Shown piece after piece: positions 59,885 through 64,000 of a stretch of 64,000 bases of DNA (positions are counted from its first letter, which is position 1; every line of letters begins with the position of its first letter). Where the stretch lies: contig JAILOK010000074.1 of assembly GCA_024690825.1 (NCBI GenBank), forward strand, positions 1 through 64,000. Direction: 5' to 3'. Both the position numbers and the translations under genes were made by a program. The notes under the pieces were generated by a model. It saw nothing but the letters and a program-made list of their open reading frames with translations. It was not told the origin of the DNA and searched no databases. This DNA comes from Lachnospiraceae bacterium. Lineage in GTDB: Bacteria; Bacillota; Clostridia; Lachnospirales; Lachnospiraceae.

Positions 59885-60511
59885 ATGATGACTTCAAGAG
59901 GAAACAGGATCAAATCGGAACGAAGCGATGTGAAGAGAACGAGAAAGGCAATAATGGATGCCTATCGTGATCTTTTATTTAAAAAACCCTATGACAGGAT
60001 AACGGTCACTGATGTAATAAATGAAGCAAACATCAGCAGAGGAACATTTTACGCTTATTACAGCGACATACATGATCTGGCTGAAAATGCCGAGGATCAG
60101 ATGATGACGCGGATAAGGGAGTTGATAAGGGGAGCGGCCGCGGAGAACCTTACGACTGACCCGAGAAAGATGCTTGAGATAATTACGGGAGATCTGGAAA
60201 AACACAGAGACAAAGTGAGGATAATGCTTGAAAAAAACAGCGGACTGAGGCTTCACGAAAGGCTCAAGGAAAAACTGAAAAAAAGTCTGAATGATGAATT
60301 TCAGGATATCAAAGAACCTGAAAGGAGCGTCATGATCTCCTACACAATAGGAGGAGTGCTTGAAGCCTGTATTGACTGGATTTTAAGCGATGACCCCTGT
60401 GACAGGAAAATTCTTATCGAGACCGTCACCGCTTTGATAGAACAGGGTAACGCATATTTACATGTAGACAGACATGGTCCGGACAGTTCCCTGGATCATG
60501 CTGAAGGCTGA
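59885..60511 (+). CDS. TetR/AcrR family regulator
   Basis: A 208-residue regulator with an N-terminal TetR helix-turn-helix (AIMDAYRDLLFKKPYDRITVTDVINEANISRGTFYAYY in two helices and the recognition turn) and a helical ligand domain. GGGAGA lies before ATG 59885; the next codon is also ATG. It ends 22 bases before the GT2-GtrA gene and is probably cotranscribed with it, so it may control membrane glycosylation. The ligand is unknown. Confidence 0.85.
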   Translation: MMTSRGNRIKSERSDVKRTRKAIMDAYRDLLFKKPYDRITVTDVINEANISRGTFYAYYSDIHDLAENAEDQMMTRIRELIRGAAAENLTTDPRKMLEIITGDLEKHRDKVRIMLEKNSGLRLHERLKEKLKKSLNDEFQDIKEPERSVMISYTIGGVLEACIDWILSDDPCDRKILIETVTALIEQGNAYLHVDRHGPDSSLDHAEG

Positions 60512-60533
60512 ACATAATGAACGGAGGAAAGCT

Positions 60534-61592
60534 TTGCCAGTTGACATAACACAAACGGCCATACTTATCCCGTCGCTCAATCCGGACGAAAAGATGATCA
60601 GACTGATCGAAAACCTGAAAAACGGCGGATTTTGCCATATCATCTGTGTAGACGACGGCTCCGGCAGTGAGTACGGTCATTACTTTGAGGAAGCAGAAAA
60701 ATTAGGCTGCGATGTGCTGCGCCACTGTGTAAACATGGGAAAGGGACGCGGCATAAAAACGGGTCTTAATTATATCAGATTGAACTATCCGGATTCTCCC
60801 GGAGTTGTGACGGTCGATTCCGACGGACAGCATTCGGTGGAAGATACTATAAAGTGCGCGCAGGCGATGATCGACAATCCGGGCTCGGTGATATTCGGCT
60901 GCAGGAATTTTAAGGAAGAGGGAGTTCCCTTCAAGAGCTATTACGGCAATACCATCACCAGAGCCGTGATGAAGATGTTCTGCGGGATAAGCCTAAGCGA
61001 TACCCAGACAGGACTCAGAGCCATACCGCAGGATCTGATCGAGACATTTGTGACAACGAAGGGCGAGCGCTACGAATATGAAATGCAGCAGATCCTTTTA
61101 TGTAAGGAAAAAGACATACCGATAACCGAGGTGCCGATAAAGACGATATACATAGAGGAGAACAAGGGCTCTCATTTTAATCCTCTGACTGATTCTATCA
61201 GGATATATGCTCAGTTCAGCAGGTTTATCTTCGCATCGGTGTCCTCGTTTTTGGTTGACATAATTCTTTTTGCTCTTTTTGTAAAGCTTTTCATAATACC
61301 CTTCGGAGAGGGTGAAAGATATATACTCATATCGACAATAGCTGCAAGAGTGATATCGGCTGCGTGGAATTTCATGGTCAACAGAATGGCAGTATTCAAA
61401 GCCAGGACAGGTATAATAAAAAACGCCGCCAAATATGCGGTGCTCGCCGTGTGCCAGCTTGCATTGAGTGCGCTGTTCGTTACGATGATCTTCAGGCTCA
61501 CGCATATCAATGAGACGGTGATAAAGGTGATCGTGGACAGCATCCTCTTTCTCATCAGCTTCCAGATACAGAGGGAAGTGGTGTTTAAATAA
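60534..61592 (+). CDS. GT2 glycosyltransferase fused to GtrA-like membrane domain
   Basis: A 353-residue protein. Residues 1 to about 225 are a GT2 domain like dolichol-phosphate mannose synthase: VDDGSG, VTVDSDGQH, DTQTGLRAIP. The C-terminal part has four membrane helices of the GtrA type (FIFASVSSFLVDIILFALF, NFMVNRMAVFK). Such fusions make polyprenyl-phosphate sugars and help flip them for decoration of wall polymers or lipids. The start is TTG 60534, six bases after GGAGG; an upstream GTG frame overlaps the TetR gene. Confidence 0.82.
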   Translation: MPVDITQTAILIPSLNPDEKMIRLIENLKNGGFCHIICVDDGSGSEYGHYFEEAEKLGCDVLRHCVNMGKGRGIKTGLNYIRLNYPDSPGVVTVDSDGQHSVEDTIKCAQAMIDNPGSVIFGCRNFKEEGVPFKSYYGNTITRAVMKMFCGISLSDTQTGLRAIPQDLIETFVTTKGERYEYEMQQILLCKEKDIPITEVPIKTIYIEENKGSHFNPLTDSIRIYAQFSRFIFASVSSFLVDIILFALFVKLFIIPFGEGERYILISTIAARVISAAWNFMVNRMAVFKARTGIIKNAAKYAVLAVCQLALSALFVTMIFRLTHINETVIKVIVDSILFLISFQIQREVVFK

Positions 61593-61628
61593 TCTGATCC
61601 ACGGTCTTGATATACAGGTGATCTATAT

Positions 61629-64000
61629 ATGACAAACCGGAAAAATGAAAGAAAAAAGCATATAAGGAAAGTGGCGGCCTTTGCCTTGTCCGTCATACTT
61701 GCCTTTACTGCGAATCCGGTTTACATAATCAATGCAACCGAAATAATTCCGGATATATCAGTATCAGAGGATGCCGTTTCAAACGACACTGTTTCGCAGG
61801 AAATGCTGTCCTTAAACGGTGTTTCGGAAGATACGGTTTCGGATGATGCCGTATCTGAAGATGACATTCCAGTTGACATAATTTCAGAAAACTTGATATC
61901 GGATGCTGTTATATCTGAGAACAATGCCTTGGTTGACATAACGCAAGAAGATATTCCTTTTGGTGCCTTTGACGATGACATCATCGTAGAAAATCCCGAA
62001 CCCCTTGATGAATTCAAAACTCCTGCCGGTGAAGGAGAAGAATCTCTTCCTGCTCCCGAGCGCGGCAGTTTGATAATGAGCGTGACGGCCGAGGAAAAAG
62101 CCAGCAGCGCCTATGCGATTTCCTATAACGGAGCTTTGGAAGGATTTCTTCCCGACAGCACGCGCAATCAGGGAAAGTCAAGCCTCTGCTGGGCTTTTTC
62201 TGCTTCTCTTCTTGCCGAGATGTCAATGATAAAAAAAGGTCTGGCCCCGCAAAGCGTTCACTATTCCGAGGATCAGATAGGATATTACTTTTTCCATCAT
62301 GTCGTTGATCCCCTCGGAGGGACGGCAGGGGATGAAAACCTTATTAAAGGCGGCAGTTATTACAACTATTTCAACAGAGCAGGCAACAATGCCTATAACG
62401 GATGGAGTCTTGCCAGCTGGGCCTCGGTCCGCGATCATGCAGAACTTCCATTCATAGATTCCCCTTATTCCGACCTTCCCGATGATCTTGCCTACAATTC
62501 CAAAGCTCATCTGCAGAATATATACTGGGCTCAGACCCAGTCATCGGGATCAGATGTTTCCTATATAGAAAATGTGAAGGAACTGATATATGAGTATGGC
62601 GCCGCTTCCATAATAATAAACGGCAGTGTCATAAACATAAACGAAAATCATGCCCAGTACAGCCCTGCTGCGGGCGGAGGTCACAATGTCTCTCTCATAG
62701 GCTGGGACGATAACTTTGTTTCTGCCAATTTTACAACGAAGCCTCCGGGAGACGGGGCATGGTATGTGAGGGACAATTACGGAACAAGGGCGAACCGTGA
62801 TGAGAACGGGTGCTTCTGGCTATCCTATTACGATGCGGGGATCAGAAGATCAACAAGCAAGGCCATAGCCTTTGAGTTTGAAGACGGGGACAATTACGAT
62901 CATAACTACCAGTATGACGGGGCCTGTTATAATTCCATCCTCGGATTTAACAATGTGAAGAACTTCAGTGTGGCGAATGTATTTACTGCCAAAGATGACG
63001 AAGAGTTAAAGGCGGTAGGTTTTGCCCCCTATGTTCCCGAGACGGATTATACCGTCAGCATATTCCTGCTTGACGGAAAGGAAGCAGAACCGGAGTCCGG
63101 AACAGAAGTTGAGGATGCGCGAACATCGGGATCCGTCCGTTATGCCGGTTACCATACCGTCCCCTTAACAAAAAGTGTCAGCCTGAATGCAGGCCAGACC
63201 TATTCGGTTGTTGTAAGCGCAAACGTCTCCGAGGGCTATGCGGGCTTTTTTGCAGACGAATCCTCGGATGCAAATGACTGGGTGACATTTGTTGCATCAA
63301 CATCCGCAAATCAGAGCTATTTGAAATACGGGAGCACCTGGTATGATCTTCACGGCTTAAATGACGGGAAAAATGACAGGTACAGGACTGCGAGGATCAA
63401 GGCATACACCGATGATGCCCAATATATGACGGCGGAGTACGACATTCCCACGGAAGGATTTATATATAACGGAAACGAAATAAGGCCTTCCGTAAAAGTG
63501 GTTTCAAGAAACGGGGCTGTCATGGCCGAAGGTACTGATTATGCCGTCGCGTATCAGAATAATGTCAATGTCGGAACGGCGGCTATAACCGTTACGCCGT
63601 TAAACGGCATGAAACTGAAAAAAAGTTCCTGCACCTTTAATATCATGCAGAAAGATGCGGCCTGTTTTGATATTGCAGAGATCGCAAAGGAGCAGTATGA
63701 CGGCAAAGAGCACTGTCCGGAGCCTGCAGTAAAGGACAGGGATCTTGGCAAACTGTTGAAAAAGGATGTTGATTATACATTATCCTATAAAGATAATGTG
63801 AACGAAGGCAATGCCCTGGTTTACATAACTGGGATTGGGAATTATAAAGGACAGATTTCAAGAAGTTTCTTCATATCAGCAGCGCCAATAAGGGATTTAA
63901 CCATAAAATCCATAAAGGACCAGCTGTTTAAGCCGGGGATCGGCGCGGTTACTCCGGATATCACCGTACTTGACGGAGAGAAGATTCTCACGGAGGGACG
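61629..64000 (+). CDS. Secreted papain-like cysteine protease with repeats (partial)
   Basis: The frame is open from ATG 61629 to the window edge (790 codons seen). A signal peptide (about 14-36) is followed by an acidic Val/Ser/Glu/Asp repeat (VSEDxVS type, about 45-80). The C1-family catalytic domain has Gln181 and Cys187 (NQGKSSLCWAFS), His352 (GGGHNVSLIGW) and Asn383 (VRDNYG). A lectin-like domain follows (about 430-590), then repeated beta modules with DYxxxYxxN. I infer a large cell-surface or secreted protease. AGGTGATC is upstream of ATG. It follows the GT2-GtrA gene by 36 bases. The C-terminus lies outside the window. Confidence 0.8.
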   Translation, partial: MTNRKNERKKHIRKVAAFALSVILAFTANPVYIINATEIIPDISVSEDAVSNDTVSQEMLSLNGVSEDTVSDDAVSEDDIPVDIISENLISDAVISENNALVDITQEDIPFGAFDDDIIVENPEPLDEFKTPAGEGEESLPAPERGSLIMSVTAEEKASSAYAISYNGALEGFLPDSTRNQGKSSLCWAFSASLLAEMSMIKKGLAPQSVHYSEDQIGYYFFHHVVDPLGGTAGDENLIKGGSYYNYFNRAGNNAYNGWSLASWASVRDHAELPFIDSPYSDLPDDLAYNSKAHLQNIYWAQTQSSGSDVSYIENVKELIYEYGAASIIINGSVININENHAQYSPAAGGGHNVSLIGWDDNFVSANFTTKPPGDGAWYVRDNYGTRANRDENGCFWLSYYDAGIRRSTSKAIAFEFEDGDNYDHNYQYDGACYNSILGFNNVKNFSVANVFTAKDDEELKAVGFAPYVPETDYTVSIFLLDGKEAEPESGTEVEDARTSGSVRYAGYHTVPLTKSVSLNAGQTYSVVVSANVSEGYAGFFADESSDANDWVTFVASTSANQSYLKYGSTWYDLHGLNDGKNDRYRTARIKAYTDDAQYMTAEYDIPTEGFIYNGNEIRPSVKVVSRNGAVMAEGTDYAVAYQNNVNVGTAAITVTPLNGMKLKKSSCTFNIMQKDAACFDIAEIAKEQYDGKEHCPEPAVKDRDLGKLLKKDVDYTLSYKDNVNEGNALVYITGIGNYKGQISRSFFISAAPIRDLTIKSIKDQLFKPGIGAVTPDITVLDGEKILTEG

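Noticed and set aside
1-64000. CRISPR arrays, tRNA and rRNA genes
   Set aside because: No regularly spaced direct repeats were seen, and no tRNA- or rRNA-like sequence was recognised on either strand by eye.

Overview
The window reads as a chromosomal segment of a low-to-mid GC Firmicute of class Clostridia, most likely family Lachnospiraceae. Supporting signs are the SufCBDSU order with SufU, a lipoprotein ComEA, a clostridial-type OGG, many lipoproteins with Gram-positive lipoboxes, AGGAGG-type ribosome sites and frequent TTG starts. Genus cannot be fixed from sequence alone. No rRNA, tRNA or CRISPR array was seen.

Layout. 1-3.7 kb: a palindromic repeat, a metallopeptidase-like lipoprotein, a decayed stretch, a MATE exporter and a nest of inverted repeats. 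3.7-8 kb: an acyltransferase/hydrolase-like fusion, a possible very short RNA, and a GH13 lipoprotein. 8-21.6 kb: a membrane diguanylate cyclase, a second MATE exporter, then a tightly packed set made of a hybrid histidine kinase, a membrane protein with four NodB-like modules, a PilZ-GT2 polysaccharide synthase, a second NodB-like membrane protein and a GH18 lipoprotein. This looks like an exopolysaccharide machine under c-di-GMP and phosphorelay control, resembling poly-GlcNAc systems, and is the best candidate for an undescribed system here. 21.6-27.7 kb: a lower-GC island with a dead serine recombinase, two cytosine-5 methyltransferases, three nuclease-like genes, a controller-type regulator and a SymE-like toxin.

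27.7-34.4 kb: a chemoreceptor, two lipoproteins (one a metallophosphoesterase) and iorA without iorB. 34.4-39.1 kb: an aspartate-type aminotransferase coupled to argJ-argB-argD. 39.1-45.1 kb: comEA, a two-component system, a GerMN lipoprotein and comEC, nearly all overlapping. 45.1-53.5 kb: an Ig-repeat surface protein, a small double-glycine-leader zinc-ribbon peptide, mscS, DUF2752 and TM2 proteins, OGG, pgeF, pdxY and an L,D-transpeptidase. 53.6-58.5 kb: the complete suf operon. 58.6-64 kb: a FliD-like protein, HU, a TetR regulator, a GT2-GtrA fusion and a cysteine protease that runs off the right edge.

Several families of palindromic repeats are scattered between genes: about 150-220 bp elements with long terminal inverted repeats at 14-164, 3301-3502, 34282-34426 and 50643-50864, and short elements with the core GGGACGGT at about 3.24, 29.6 and 58.5 kb. 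Functions are assigned from motifs read by eye; no database search was run.
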